Below are positions 17,513 to 26,812 of a stretch of 64,000 bases of DNA, one piece after another. Positions within the stretch are counted from its first letter, which is position 1; the number at the start of each line of letters is the position of its first letter. The position numbers and the translations under genes were made by a program. The DNA comes from Lachnospiraceae bacterium (GTDB lineage: Bacteria > Bacillota > Clostridia > Lachnospirales > Lachnospiraceae): NCBI GenBank assembly GCA_017428265.1, contig JAFRRD010000036.1:33224-97223 (forward strand). Reading direction: 5' to 3'. A model generated the notes under the pieces. It was given only the letters and a program-made list of their open reading frames with translations, made no database searches and was not told the DNA's origin.

Positions 17513-18964
17513 ATGACACGCATTCGTACCAGATATGCACCCAGCCCCACCGGGCGCATGCATGTAGGAAACTTAAGGACTGCTCTTTATGCCTACCTTA
17601 TCGCCAAGCACGAGGGCGGCGATTATCTGCTGCGCATTGAGGATACCGACCAGGAACGCCAGGTAGAAGGCGCCGTGGAGATCATCAACCGCACGCTCGA
17701 GAAGACCGGCCTCATTCACGACGAGGGACCGGACAAGGACGGCGGCGTGGGCCCTTATGTACAGAGTGAACGCGTGAAGGCCGGCATCTATATGAAATAC
17801 GCGAAGATCCTGATCGAAAAAGGTGAAGCGTATTACTGCTTCTGCGACAAGGAGCGACTGGAATCCCTGAAGCAGGTGATCGACGGCAAGGAGATCGTGG
17901 TCTACGATAAACACTGCCTGCACCTGCCGAAAGAGGAGATCGAGGCCAATCTTGCCGCGGGCAAACCTTTCGTGATCCGCCAGAATATCCCCCATGAAGG
18001 CACGACCACCTTTACTGACGCACTTTACGGCGACATTACGGTCAACAATGCCGAGCTGGACGACATGATCCTGATCAAGTCCGACGGCTTCCCGACCTAC
18101 AACTTCGCCAACGTGGTCGATGACCATCTGATGGGCATCACCCATGTGGTGCGCGGCAACGAGTATCTTTCTTCGGCCCCCAAGTACACGCGTCTGTACA
18201 ATGCCTTCGGCTGGGAGGAACCGGAGTACGTCCACTGCCCCCTGATCACGGATGAGGAGCATCGGAAACTTTCCAAGCGCAGCGGCCATTCTTCGTATGA
18301 AGATCTGATCGAACTCGGCTTCGTGGATGAAGCCGTGGTCAACTATGTGGCCCTGCTCGGCTGGAGCCCGGAGGACAATCAGGAGATCTTCTCCCTGGAA
18401 GAGCTCGTGAAAAAGTTCGATTACCACAAGATCAACAAGTCCCCGGCGGTCTTTGACATGGCCAAGCTCCGCTGGATGAACAGCGAATACATCAAGAAGA
18501 TGGATCCCGAGAAGTATTATGAGCGCGCGATCCCCGAAGTGAAGAAGGTCATCACGAAGCCGCTCGATCTCAGGAAGATCGCCGACCTCATGAAGACCCG
18601 CATCGAGGTCTTCCCGGACATCACCGGCCCCATCGCTTTCTTCGAGGAACTGCCGGACTACGATCCCGCCATCTATACGCACAAGAAAATGAAGACCGAC
18701 AGCGCGATCTCGCTCGCGGTGCTGAAGCAGTATCTGCCGATCCTGGAGGCGCAGGAAGACTGGTCGCTCGAAGGCCTGCGGGAACTGATCAGCAGGAAGA
18801 TCGAAGAGTCCGGCGAGAAGGCCGGCAAGATCCTCTGGCCGCTCCGCATCGCGGTCTCCGGCCTTGCGATGACGCCCGGCGGCGCTTATGAGATCATGGA
18901 GATCCTCGGCAAGGAGGAATCCCTCGCCCGCATCCGTAAAGGTATCGAAAAACTGGAATCATAA
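17513..18964 (+). CDS. gltX: glutamyl-tRNA synthetase
   Basis: A 483-residue class I synthetase that charges tRNA-Glu, and in many Firmicutes also tRNA-Gln for later amidation. The HIGH motif is HVGN at residues 17-20 inside [18 protein letters not shown]. The KMSKS loop is KLSKRSG at about residue 251. IEDTDQER is the usual glutamate-binding stretch. No glutaminyl-tRNA synthetase is seen in the window. A GGAG ribosome site lies nine bases before the ATG. The helicase gene starts three bases after its stop. Confidence 0.97.
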   Translation: MTRIRTRYAPSPTGRMHVGNLRTALYAYLIAKHEGGDYLLRIEDTDQERQVEGAVEIINRTLEKTGLIHDEGPDKDGGVGPYVQSERVKAGIYMKYAKILIEKGEAYYCFCDKERLESLKQVIDGKEIVVYDKHCLHLPKEEIEANLAAGKPFVIRQNIPHEGTTTFTDALYGDITVNNAELDDMILIKSDGFPTYNFANVVDDHLMGITHVVRGNEYLSSAPKYTRLYNAFGWEEPEYVHCPLITDEEHRKLSKRSGHSSYEDLIELGFVDEAVVNYVALLGWSPEDNQEIFSLEELVKKFDYHKINKSPAVFDMAKLRWMNSEYIKKMDPEKYYERAIPEVKKVITKPLDLRKIADLMKTRIEVFPDITGPIAFFEELPDYDPAIYTHKKMKTDSAISLAVLKQYLPILEAQEDWSLEGLRELISRKIEESGEKAGKILWPLRIAVSGLAMTPGGAYEIMEILGKEESLARIRKGIEKLES

Positions 18965-18967
18965 TTA

Positions 18968-20827
18968 ATGCAACTTGATCCGAAGCAGCAGGCAGCCGTC
19001 CTGCATGCCAAAGGGCCGGCCATGGTCGTGGCCGGCCCCGGTTCGGGCAAAACAGCGGTGCTGACGTACCGCATAGATTATCTGATCAAACAACTGCATA
19101 TTCCGCCTGAGAAGATCATGGTGATCACGTTTACCAGGGCAGCCGCAGAAGAGATGAAAAGCCGGTTTCAGGCTTTTTCGCAGGAAGCAGATGCGCCGGT
19201 CTTTTTTGCTACGTTTCATGCAGCATTTTATCGGATCTTAAGGCGCGAGGAAGGTCTTTCGGCTGACAGCGTTCTCAGCGGCGAAGAGAAGCTTTCCTGG
19301 CTGCGGGAAATGCTGAAAGAGGAGGAAGAACCCAGGAAAGAGGAAATCCTGCCGGAACTGGCGGCGGAACTGTCCGCCGTCAAAGCATCGGGAAAGGACC
19401 TGTCGCAGTATCAGGCTTCTTCGTGCAGTGCGGAATTGTTCCGGCGGATCTTTGCGGAGTATGAGGAGCGGCTGTGGATCAGCGGCCGGGTGGACTTTGA
19501 AGACATGCTGGTGCGGACACTGGCGCTTCTCAGGGCAAAGCCGGCGGTGCTCGGCGTGTGGCAGGAACGCTATCCCTATATCCTTGTGGATGAATTCCAG
19601 GACATCAACGGCCTGCAGTATGAGATCCTGAAGCTGCTGGCTGCCCCGGAAAACAACCTGTTCGTCGTCGGTGACGACGACCAGTCGATCTACCGCTTCC
19701 GCGGTGCGGCGCCCGATATCATGGGCCGTTTTCCGAAGGACTACCCGGATGCAGCCCGTTATGAACTCTTTGCCTGCCGGCGCTGCAGCCCGCAGATCCT
19801 GAGCGCCTGCGCAAACCTGATCGCACACAACAAAACGCGTTTTTCCAAGCAGCTGTACAGCGCGGCGAGGAGGGGAGAACCGCCGGAAGTCCTGATGTTC
19901 CCGGACAGAAGAGCGGAATATGCATCGCTCTGCAGCCGGATCCGGGACCTGCAAGGGGAAGGTATCCCTTACCGTGAGATGGCCGTCCTGTGCCGCACCA
20001 ATTTCGATCTGGCCGGGATCCGCAGCGTTCTGCGGCGGGAAAGGGTCCCCTGCCGGAGCCGCGAAAGCATGCAGGATATCCACACGAGGCCGGAGGCAAG
20101 GGATCTGCTGGCTTATCTGGAACTGGCGAACGGAAACCGCAGCCGCAGGCTCTTTCTGCGGATCGCGAACCGGCCGCTGCGTTATCTTCCGCGAAGCGCT
20201 TTTGCGGAGGAAACGGCCGATCCGGGAAAGATCCTTGAAGCCCTGCGCGGGCATCCCCGCCAGCGTGATGCGGCGGAGGAACTGTTTTACCGGCTTGCCG
20301 TCGCCGGCCGGATGAAGCCTTATGCCGCAGTCTCCTATATCCGGAACGAAACGGGTTACGATGCCTGGCTGAGATCGGAACAGGGGTCGCAGGCTGCCGC
20401 AGGGCTGGAGACTCTGGACATCCTGCAGGAAGAAAGCGCCGCTTTCGGCAGTTATGCGGAGTGGAAGGCCTTCATCGAAGAGACGGGGTCCGGAGAGGGA
20501 CGTCAGCGGACGGGAAAAAGCGATAAGTTCACGCAGACTTATGCCGCAGGTCTTCCGGAAGAAGCCGAAGATGCCGTGGAGCTGCTGACGATGCACGGCG
20601 CCAAAGGTCTGGAGTACGAAGCCGTATTCCTCCCCGACGTGATCGAAGGCAACATCCCGCACCGCAAATCCCTGACCGCCGACGCGATGGAAGAAGAGAG
20701 GCGGCTCATTTACGTCGCCATGACCAGGGCAAGGCAGCAGCTGTGGATCGGCTGGATCCGCCGCGACAGGGCGGGAAAGTGCACGCCCTCCCGCTTTTTG
20801 AAAGAATTATACGAAAAAGCACCCTGA
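18968..20827 (+). CDS. UvrD/PcrA-like ATP-dependent DNA helicase
   Basis: A 619-residue superfamily 1A helicase. Walker A is GPGSGKT at 23-29. Other motifs are VITFTRAAAEEM (Ia), VDEFQD (II), DDDQSIYRFRGA (III), LLTMHGAKGLEYEAVFLPD (V) and RRLIYVAMTRAR (VI). It is shorter than PcrA/UvrD (about 720), mainly from a reduced C-terminal part without the tail that binds RNA polymerase or UvrB. It probably unwinds DNA 3'-5' in repair, but the partner pathway is not shown. No clear ribosome site precedes the ATG, which lies three bases after gltX, so translation is probably coupled to gltX. A terminator overlaps its stop codon. Confidence 0.9.
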   Translation: MQLDPKQQAAVLHAKGPAMVVAGPGSGKTAVLTYRIDYLIKQLHIPPEKIMVITFTRAAAEEMKSRFQAFSQEADAPVFFATFHAAFYRILRREEGLSADSVLSGEEKLSWLREMLKEEEEPRKEEILPELAAELSAVKASGKDLSQYQASSCSAELFRRIFAEYEERLWISGRVDFEDMLVRTLALLRAKPAVLGVWQERYPYILVDEFQDINGLQYEILKLLAAPENNLFVVGDDDQSIYRFRGAAPDIMGRFPKDYPDAARYELFACRRCSPQILSACANLIAHNKTRFSKQLYSAARRGEPPEVLMFPDRRAEYASLCSRIRDLQGEGIPYREMAVLCRTNFDLAGIRSVLRRERVPCRSRESMQDIHTRPEARDLLAYLELANGNRSRRLFLRIANRPLRYLPRSAFAEETADPGKILEALRGHPRQRDAAEELFYRLAVAGRMKPYAAVSYIRNETGYDAWLRSEQGSQAAAGLETLDILQEESAAFGSYAEWKAFIEETGSGEGRQRTGKSDKFTQTYAAGLPEEAEDAVELLTMHGAKGLEYEAVFLPDVIEGNIPHRKSLTADAMEEERRLIYVAMTRARQQLWIGWIRRDRAGKCTPSRFLKELYEKAP

Positions 20828-20852
20828 ACCTTGCGGAACAGGGTGCTTTTTT
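20814..20852. terminator. bidirectional terminator
   Basis: Arms 20814-20826 and 20839-20851 pair perfectly over 13 bp, with A- and T-runs at the ends. The left arm includes the helicase stop codon. It separates the helicase gene from the convergent DUF1292 gene. Confidence 0.9.
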
Positions 20853-20882
20853 GATGCACTGCGGCGCGGACGCCGGAACACA

Positions 20883-21194
20883 TCAGAGCTCTTCGAAATC
20901 CTCTTCGTCGCAGACTTCGTCGTAGCGGTCGCAGACGGCTTCGAATTCGTCGTCATCTTCGATGTCGCTCAGGATCGGGTTGCCGTCTTCATCTTCGGTA
21001 TAGGCGTAAAGATAGACATCGGCTTCCTCGTCATCGGCCTGGGCAACGGGCAGAAGAGCGATATACTGCTTGTCATCCATCGGGAAGATGGTCAGAACGA
21101 TGCAGTCCTCTTCCGTGCCGTCTTCCATTTCCAGAGTCAGTACAAGATCTTCTCCTTCATCGATTTCTTCGTCGAACACTTTGTTTTCGTCCAT
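20883..21194 (-). CDS. DUF1292 domain protein
   Basis: A very acidic 103-residue protein with the DUF1292 core (LTLEMEDGTEEDCIVLTIF, then KQYIALLPV). A Glu/Asp-rich tail follows. The family (YrzB in Bacillus) is widespread in Firmicutes and has no known function; in Clostridia it often lies near alaS, yrrK or mltG-type genes, which is not the case here. The start at 21194 is chosen because AGGAGG lies seven bases before it; the ATG six bases earlier would abut the ribosome site. It lies 96 bases downstream of ychF on the same strand. Confidence 0.82.
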   Translation of the reverse strand: MDENKVFDEEIDEGEDLVLTLEMEDGTEEDCIVLTIFPMDDKQYIALLPVAQADDEEADVYLYAYTEDEDGNPILSDIEDDDEFEAVCDRYDEVCDEEDFEEL

Positions 21195-21290
21195 GGTCAT
21201 CCTCCTGTACGGTTTTCGTAAATGGTCGTGTATCTATTTATACACATTTTTCCAAAGCTTGCAAGCGTTTTCTGTACAAAGCGGGCTGCT

Positions 21291-22388
21291 TTACACGTTG
21301 AAACGGAAGAGGACCACGTCGCCGTCCTGCATCACGTATTCCTTGCCTTCGATGCGGACCTGGCCTTTTTCCTTCGCGGCCGCGTAGGAGCCGGCATTCA
21401 GAAGGTCCTGATAATTAACGACTTCGGCCCGGATAAAGCCGCGTTCAAAGTCGGAATGGATCTTGCCGGCCGCCTGCGGCGCCTTCGTCCCCATGCGGAT
21501 CGTCCAGGCGCGGGTCTCTTTCTCACCGGCGGTCAGGAAACTCATGAGCCCGAGCAGCCGGTAGCTGGCGGCGATCAGCTTTTCCAGGCCGCCTTCCGAA
21601 AGGCCGAGATCCTCCAGAAACATCTTCCGGTCTTCGTCCTCGAGTTCGCTCATTTCCTCTTCGAGCTTCGCACTGATCACGAAGACCTCGCTGCCTTCCG
21701 CGGCGGCGAAATCACGCACGCGGGCGACGAAGGGATTGGATGCGCCGTCATCCGCCAGATCGTCCTCGCCGACGTTTGCCGCATAGATCACCGGCTTCGC
21801 GGAAAGAAGACCGAGCGTATCGATGAAGGCGGCTTCGTCATCGTTTTCCGGCGTATATTCCTTGGCCTGCCTGCCATCATTCAGGATCGGCTGCAGCTTC
21901 TTCAGGATCTCCAGTTCCTTTTTCGCGTCCTTGTCGTTCATGGCGCTGCGCGCGGTCTTGGCAATGCGGCGCTCCAGCACTTCAAGGTCAGCCAGCACCA
22001 GTTCCAGTTCGATCGTTTCGATGTCGCGCACCGGATCGATGCTGCCGTCGACATGGATCACGTTGCCGTCTTCAAAGCAGCGCACCACATGGACGATGGC
22101 GTCGACTTCGCGGATCGCGGCCAGGAACTGGTTGCCGAGGCCTTCGCCCTTACTTGCGCCTTTTACCAGACCGGCGATATCGACGAACTCGATGACAGCC
22201 GGCGTGATCTTTCTGCTGTTATAGAAATCCCCGAGGAGCTGAAGCCGCGGATCGGGGACCGTGACAACACCGACGTTGGGGTCGATCGTGCAGAAAGGAT
22301 AGTTAGCCGCTTCCGCACCGGCTTTGGTGAGCGAGTTGAACAGAGTGCTTTTGCCGACATTCGGCAGGCCGACGATACCGAGTTTCAT
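21291..22388 (-). CDS. ychF: redox-regulated ATPase/GTPase YchF
   Basis: A 365-residue Obg-related P-loop protein of the YchF/Ola1 family. G1 is GLPNVGKST at 7-15, FCTIDPNVG is the switch I region, [10 protein letters not shown] is G3, and G4 is the atypical NVGE seen in this ATP-preferring family. A coiled-coil insert follows, and a TGS domain ends the protein ([26 protein letters not shown]). It binds ribosomes and is linked to translation control and oxidative stress. A strong ribosome site and a TATAAT promoter lie upstream. Confidence 0.97.
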   Translation of the reverse strand: MKLGIVGLPNVGKSTLFNSLTKAGAEAANYPFCTIDPNVGVVTVPDPRLQLLGDFYNSRKITPAVIEFVDIAGLVKGASKGEGLGNQFLAAIREVDAIVHVVRCFEDGNVIHVDGSIDPVRDIETIELELVLADLEVLERRIAKTARSAMNDKDAKKELEILKKLQPILNDGRQAKEYTPENDDEAAFIDTLGLLSAKPVIYAANVGEDDLADDGASNPFVARVRDFAAAEGSEVFVISAKLEEEMSELEDEDRKMFLEDLGLSEGGLEKLIAASYRLLGLMSFLTAGEKETRAWTIRMGTKAPQAAGKIHSDFERGFIRAEVVNYQDLLNAGSYAAAKEKGQVRIEGKEYVMQDGDVVLFRFNV

Positions 22389-22447
22389 TGATCAGATATC
22401 TCCTTGTGATCAGATTGTGATTGCCGCAGACAGCAGATTGCGGTATT

Positions 22448-22475
22448 ATTATAACACAGGTCTGTTTCTTTTCAA
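22448..22475 (-). promoter_or_regulatory. promoter of ychF
   Basis: Minus-strand TTGAAA (22470-22475), a 16-base spacer, and TATAAT (22448-22453). Confidence 0.75.
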
Positions 22476-22491
22476 GTCATTGAACAAAGGC

Positions 22492-22520
22492 TTGCCCTTT
22501 CAAAGATTATCTGCTATAAT
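22492..22520 (+). promoter_or_regulatory. promoter of the LCP protein gene
   Basis: TTGCCC (22492-22497), 17 bases, and a perfect TATAAT (22515-22520). The transcript would carry a leader of about 120 bases. Confidence 0.75.
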
Positions 22521-22527
22521 CACATAT

Positions 22528-22590
22528 CTGTAGTCAAAGAACTGCAGTTATAAAAAAAGTATTAAAATACTTTATGCTGAAACTTTCAGC
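22528..22590 (+). promoter_or_regulatory. three-hairpin leader before the LCP gene
   Basis: Three consecutive inverted repeats lie in the leader: 22528-22534 with 22541-22547 (7 bp, one G-U), 22556-22563 with 22566-22573 (8 bp, A/T-rich), and 22576-22582 with 22584-22590 (7 bp around one base). None has the T-run of a terminator. The set may affect translation or message stability, or be operator sites on the DNA. Confidence 0.45.
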
Positions 22591-22646
22591 GCTTTTGACT
22601 TGTATTATGTAGTGAAGACAATTACCTTAAAAAGGAGTTAGTCGGA

Positions 22647-25388
22647 ATGGATATTGAAAAGAACCAAGAACAGGAACCTCTCACGGATAATACTGTTCCG
22701 AAGAACCACGGCCGGAAGAAGAAAAAGAAAAAAATCAGCAGGGGCGTAATCATTGCGATCCTGTCGTTTTTTGCGCTTGTCATCGGGGCCGGGGTCTATC
22801 TGATCAATCATTATCTGAACCAGATCGATATCATCGATCCCGCAACGGAGAGCGTGCTGTCTCCTTCGGAATTTGCCCAGATCGATTCCGAATACTGGCA
22901 ATCCATCAATGATCCGAATTATACGGTTCCCGACCCCGATGCAACGGAAACGGATAATACCGAATCGCCGGATAATCAGGTCGTCAAAGTGGTTCGTGAG
23001 GCATATCAGCCTGACGCCTATCGGGCCACCCTATCAGCCGATGACGAACTGGTGATCTTTGACCACCCGGTAACGCCGACAGTCGTGAATCAGTCGTCAA
23101 GCGGCGGCGGTCTGCACGACGAAGACCTGATCAACATCATGCTGGTCGGTCAGGATACGCGTAATTCAGCTTCCCGGACCCGTTCCGATTCCATGATCCT
23201 GGTCAGCATCAATCCGAAGACACATAAGGTCGCTTTGATTTCTTTCCTCAGGGACCTCTATGTGCCGATTGGTGACGGCTACGGCTGGAACCGCCTGAAC
23301 ACCGCGTTCCAGATAGGCGGACTGCAGAAGATGTATAAAGTCTTTGAAAGCGTATTCGGTCTTCATATTGACGGCGGCATCTACGTTAATTTCGGTCAGT
23401 TCATGACGCTTGTCAACCTGCTTGGCGGCGTAGACGTTACGCTTACCTCAACGGAGGCAAAGTGGCTGCGGACCACCATTGAGCAGTCTATCCCCGATAT
23501 GCGTTACTGGGGCCAGATCGTAGAAGCGAAGATGCCGAAGATCAAGACCGGAACGACTGTCAAAGCAGCCATCAGTGCGCTGACGAATGCAAAACTGTCC
23601 TATGCCTACGCTGATGCCAACGGCGGAGCGGCACCGGAGGACCTTTCCACGGCGACGGTAAAAGGCCTGTATCTTAATGCGGCAGGAACGAAGACGGCGA
23701 AGGCGTATACCTATTATCCGCTGCAGACAACGATCTACATCAAATATACGGAAAATCGGAGCACCTTCCCGACGATCCCCGAAAACTCAAGTGTTGAAAG
23801 CGTTGTCAAGCTTCTCACCAACAATGGATTCAAGGTCGCCTATGCGGACAAAAACGGCAATACGGCGCCTTACGACAGCAAATCGGCACTGGTGACCGGC
23901 GTTTACAAGGAAGCCGCTGGCAAAAACAGCTTTGTTGCCGGTGAGAAATATGATAAGAACACGACGGCCTATATCGCTTATGTAGAGAATTCAGCTACTG
24001 TCCCGACGATTCCCGAAGGAACGACCGTTGCCGATGCGGAATCCATGCTGAGGGCAGCCGGACTGGGGATCGCCTGGTCGTCTCTGAACGACGGAACAGC
24101 CCCTGCCGACAAGACAAAAGCAAAGGTCACCGGGATCTGGCTCGATCAGGCAGCTACGAAGCAGCTCCATGCCGGCGATAAGCTGGATATCAACACAACG
24201 GTTTATATTTCCTATGAACTGATCGAGGAATCGACCGATTCGACTGAACCGACCGAACCGACACAACCGACTGAAGCGACCCAGCCGACCGAACCGACGC
24301 AGCCGACGCAGCCGACACAGCCGACCGAGCCGCCGACTGAACCGCCGACACAGCCGACCGAACCGCCGACTGAACCGTCGACCGAACCGACTCAGCCTGC
24401 CACGGAAGAACCGACCGAGCCGGCTACGGAAGAACCGACACAGCCGGCTACGGAAGAGCCGACCCAGTGCTCGCATGATTATACCAATACTCAGTGGACT
24501 TCAAACAACAACGGAACGCATTCCGGAAAGTGCAGCAACTGCGGAGAAACAAAAACAGAAAGCTGCGAATATACGGAAATTGTTCAGAACGCCACTTGCA
24601 CCGAAGCCGGCTCCAAAACCACGAAATGTTCGAAGTGCGGTTATGTAAAGAGTACCGAGCAGATACCTGCCACCGGACACAAATACAACTGGACTTCCAA
24701 CAACAACGGGACTCATACCGGAAAGTGCAGCAGTTGCGGCGGAACCAAGACTGAAGACTGCTCCTACGATTCCAACGGAAAATGCACGAAGTGCAACTAC
24801 GTTAAGCCGACCCAGGCTCCTACGGAAGCCCCTACGGAAGCACCGACTCAGGAGAATTCGGAAGGCAACAGTTTCATTGGAGACGGCAGCGGAGCGCAGA
24901 TCACATTCTATTCCGCGCCGAAAGAACTGTACAATCCGATCGTAAGCCCTATGGCAACGAGGACCTCGAGCTCATCTTCAAGCGAGCCGTACTATCTGAG
25001 AAACATCAAGGCCGGCCGCGTACACCTTGACGGCATGCAGACCCTTGCCTACTGCCGCATGCGTAAGCTGGACAGTGACGTCAAGCGTGCCGAACGCCAG
25101 AGGACCGTGCTGAACATCCTCTTTAACAAGGTTAAAAATTCCAGCATTTCCACGCTGAACAACCTTCTTGAACAGATGCTTCCTCAGGTCAAGACAGACT
25201 TGAGCAAGGCGGAGATCCTAAAGATCGCGGCCAATGTTCTGCCGTATTTCAGTTCGATAAATCTGCAGCTTCATTCGATACCGGCAGACGGCACGTATTC
25301 CTTTGCCACGATCAGCGGCAAGGCCGTTGTCACGATGAATCAGGCAGCAAATATCAATGCGCTGAGATACTGGATGCCGCTGAATTAA
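22647..25388 (+). CDS. LCP (LytR-CpsA-Psr) family protein with a long insertion inside the catalytic domain
   Basis: A 913-residue envelope protein. After a Lys-rich cytosolic start, one membrane helix (about 33-54) leads outside. LCP enzymes attach undecaprenyl-linked polymers to peptidoglycan. The first part of the domain is at about 161-275: IMLVGQDTR, RSDSMILVSINPK, SFLRDLYVPIGDG, YVNFGQFMTLVNLLGGVDV. The rest, AYCRMRKLDSDVKRAERQR and what follows, comes only at about 785-913. Between them lie roughly 510 residues: three PASTA-like repeats (about 300-528, each opening near VPTIPEG or FPTIPEN and closing with TTVYISY-like strands), a Thr-Glu-Pro-Gln-Pro linker (529-610) and a Cys module with four CxxC pairs (608-719). 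Key Arg and Asp residues are kept, so it may be active. A strong AAAAGGAG site precedes the ATG. Confidence 0.88.
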   Translation: MDIEKNQEQEPLTDNTVPKNHGRKKKKKKISRGVIIAILSFFALVIGAGVYLINHYLNQIDIIDPATESVLSPSEFAQIDSEYWQSINDPNYTVPDPDATETDNTESPDNQVVKVVREAYQPDAYRATLSADDELVIFDHPVTPTVVNQSSSGGGLHDEDLINIMLVGQDTRNSASRTRSDSMILVSINPKTHKVALISFLRDLYVPIGDGYGWNRLNTAFQIGGLQKMYKVFESVFGLHIDGGIYVNFGQFMTLVNLLGGVDVTLTSTEAKWLRTTIEQSIPDMRYWGQIVEAKMPKIKTGTTVKAAISALTNAKLSYAYADANGGAAPEDLSTATVKGLYLNAAGTKTAKAYTYYPLQTTIYIKYTENRSTFPTIPENSSVESVVKLLTNNGFKVAYADKNGNTAPYDSKSALVTGVYKEAAGKNSFVAGEKYDKNTTAYIAYVENSATVPTIPEGTTVADAESMLRAAGLGIAWSSLNDGTAPADKTKAKVTGIWLDQAATKQLHAGDKLDINTTVYISYELIEESTDSTEPTEPTQPTEATQPTEPTQPTQPTQPTEPPTEPPTQPTEPPTEPSTEPTQPATEEPTEPATEEPTQPATEEPTQCSHDYTNTQWTSNNNGTHSGKCSNCGETKTESCEYTEIVQNATCTEAGSKTTKCSKCGYVKSTEQIPATGHKYNWTSNNNGTHTGKCSSCGGTKTEDCSYDSNGKCTKCNYVKPTQAPTEAPTEAPTQENSEGNSFIGDGSGAQITFYSAPKELYNPIVSPMATRTSSSSSSEPYYLRNIKAGRVHLDGMQTLAYCRMRKLDSDVKRAERQRTVLNILFNKVKNSSISTLNNLLEQMLPQVKTDLSKAEILKIAANVLPYFSSINLQLHSIPADGTYSFATISGKAVVTMNQAANINALRYWMPLN
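24238..24474 (+). repeat. Thr-Glu-Pro coding repeat
   Basis: A run of imperfect 6-, 9- and 12-base units such as CCGACCGAA and CCGACACAG encodes alternating TEPTQP, PPTEPPTQ and ATEEP. It is a cell-wall-spanning type linker; unit number is likely to vary between strains. Confidence 0.85.
24495..24761 (+). repeat. paired 72-base repeats in the Cys module
   Basis: Bases 24495-24566 and 24690-24761 are near-copies of equal length. Both encode WTSNNNGTH-[ST]-GKCS-x-CG-x-TKTE-x-C. Most differences are at third codon positions, so the duplication is kept by selection on protein sequence. Confidence 0.85.
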
Positions 25389-25425
25389 TAAGGACCCGCG
25401 AAAACTCAGGTTGACCGGGGACCGG

Positions 25426-25461
25426 GCCCGCGGTTTCGCGAAAGCGCAGCTGCGGGCTTTT
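25426..25461 (+). terminator. terminator of the LCP gene
   Basis: An 8-bp GC stem with one G-U pair (25426-25433 with 25450-25457), a 16-base loop, then TTTT. Confidence 0.7.
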
Positions 25462-25516
25462 CCATAAGATAAAACGGCCCGAACAGTGCAATAACGGGTT
25501 TTGAAATAGCAACCGC

Positions 25517-26791
25517 ATGAATTACGAAGAAACGATCGGATGGCTGGAAACGCCGGATAAACGCTTTCGGAAAGCGGACAAAGAGGACTTCTCCGTTCTG
25601 ATGAAGTCACTTGGCAGTCCGCAGGATAAACTGCGCTTCATTCACGTCACGGGAAGCAACGGCAAGGGCAGCATCTGCGTCATGCTTGCGGAGATCCTGC
25701 AGCAGGCGGGATATAAGACGGGGCTGTATACATCGCCGCATCTTTCCGTTTACAACGAGCGCTGCCGCGTGGACGGAGTAGATATTCCGGACGAAGACAT
25801 GGCGCGCCTGGCATCGGCCGTCCGCCGTGAAGCGGAAAAGCTTGAACTGTCTTTAGGTCTGTTCTATAAGATGACGGCGCTTTCACTTCTGTATTTTGCC
25901 GAAAAGAAATGTGACATCGTTGTTCTGGAGGTCGGCCGCGGCGGAAAACGCGACTGCACCAATATCGTGACGACGACGGAACTTGCCGTCATCGGATCCG
26001 TATCGCTTGAACACACGGAGGTCCTCGGCAGTACGCTTGCGGAGATCGCCGCGGAAAAGAGCGGTATCTTCAAAAAAGGCGCTTCGGCACTCATGCTTTC
26101 CCAGACGGAGGAAGCCATGGCATCGGCCCGGAAAACGGCAGACAGCCTCGGGATACTGCTTTCTTTCACGGATCCGAATAAGCTGCGGGTCGAGGCATCA
26201 GATGCTTTCGGGCAGACGGTCAGTTACCGGAACAGGCATCAGCTGAAGCTGAACTGCCCCGGGCCGTACCAGGCGGAAAATGTTCAGGCCGTTCTGGATG
26301 CCGTCGATATCTTAAAGACAAGGGGCTTCCGTATCCCCGAAGAAGCCGTCCGCGGCGCGCTTTCGTCGCTGGAATGGCCGTGCCGCTTTGAAAGCGTGCA
26401 GGAAGATCCGCTGATCCTGATCGACGGGGCACATAACATCGGTGCTTTTGCTGCGCTGGCCGGAGGGCTGGCCGCAAACTTCCCCGGAAAACGCTTTATC
26501 TTTGTCCTGACGCTTCTGTGGGACCGTCCGTGGCAGGACATGCTGCAGTGCATCAGCCCTTTTGCGGGATCATTCATCGCAGTTGAAACACAGGACCCGA
26601 AGGCGCTGAAAGCGGGAGAACTTGCCGGGTACATCAGAGAAAAAATGAGGCTGCCCGCAGCCGAAGCAGCGGATGAGGAAGAAGCGCTGCGGATGGCGCT
26701 GGCCGAAGCCGGAAAAGACGGCAGTATCTGTGTCTGCGGCTCGCTGTACCTCGCCGGTGCGATCCGGGACATGATCATACGAAATACTTAA
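25517..26791 (+). CDS. folC: folylpolyglutamate synthase / dihydrofolate synthase
   Basis: A 424-residue Mur-ligase-like enzyme that adds glutamate to folates, and to dihydropteroate in bifunctional members. The P-loop is VTGSNGKGSI (about 43-52). TSPHLSVYNERCRVDG is the folate/omega-loop region, and GGKRDCTNIV and DGAHNIGAF are the usual ATP and glutamate contacts. Length matches the family. No clear Shine-Dalgarno is seen before the ATG; the start is chosen from family alignment (MNYEETIGWLE). It follows the LCP terminator by about 55 bases, so its promoter must lie in that short gap or it depends on read-through. Confidence 0.94.
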   Translation: MNYEETIGWLETPDKRFRKADKEDFSVLMKSLGSPQDKLRFIHVTGSNGKGSICVMLAEILQQAGYKTGLYTSPHLSVYNERCRVDGVDIPDEDMARLASAVRREAEKLELSLGLFYKMTALSLLYFAEKKCDIVVLEVGRGGKRDCTNIVTTTELAVIGSVSLEHTEVLGSTLAEIAAEKSGIFKKGASALMLSQTEEAMASARKTADSLGILLSFTDPNKLRVEASDAFGQTVSYRNRHQLKLNCPGPYQAENVQAVLDAVDILKTRGFRIPEEAVRGALSSLEWPCRFESVQEDPLILIDGAHNIGAFAALAGGLAANFPGKRFIFVLTLLWDRPWQDMLQCISPFAGSFIAVETQDPKALKAGELAGYIREKMRLPAAEAADEEEALRMALAEAGKDGSICVCGSLYLAGAIRDMIIRNT

Positions 26792-26812
26792 ACCAACCAT
26801 AAATCAGAGAAG

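Noticed and set aside
24238-24474. Short tandem repeats considered as a CRISPR array
   Set aside because: Units are 6-12 bases, coding and in frame, with no spacers and no cas genes.
22647-25388. Split LCP domain considered as a frameshift or fused pseudogene
   Set aside because: The frame is open throughout and linker, repeats and both LCP parts keep good codon use and conserved residues.
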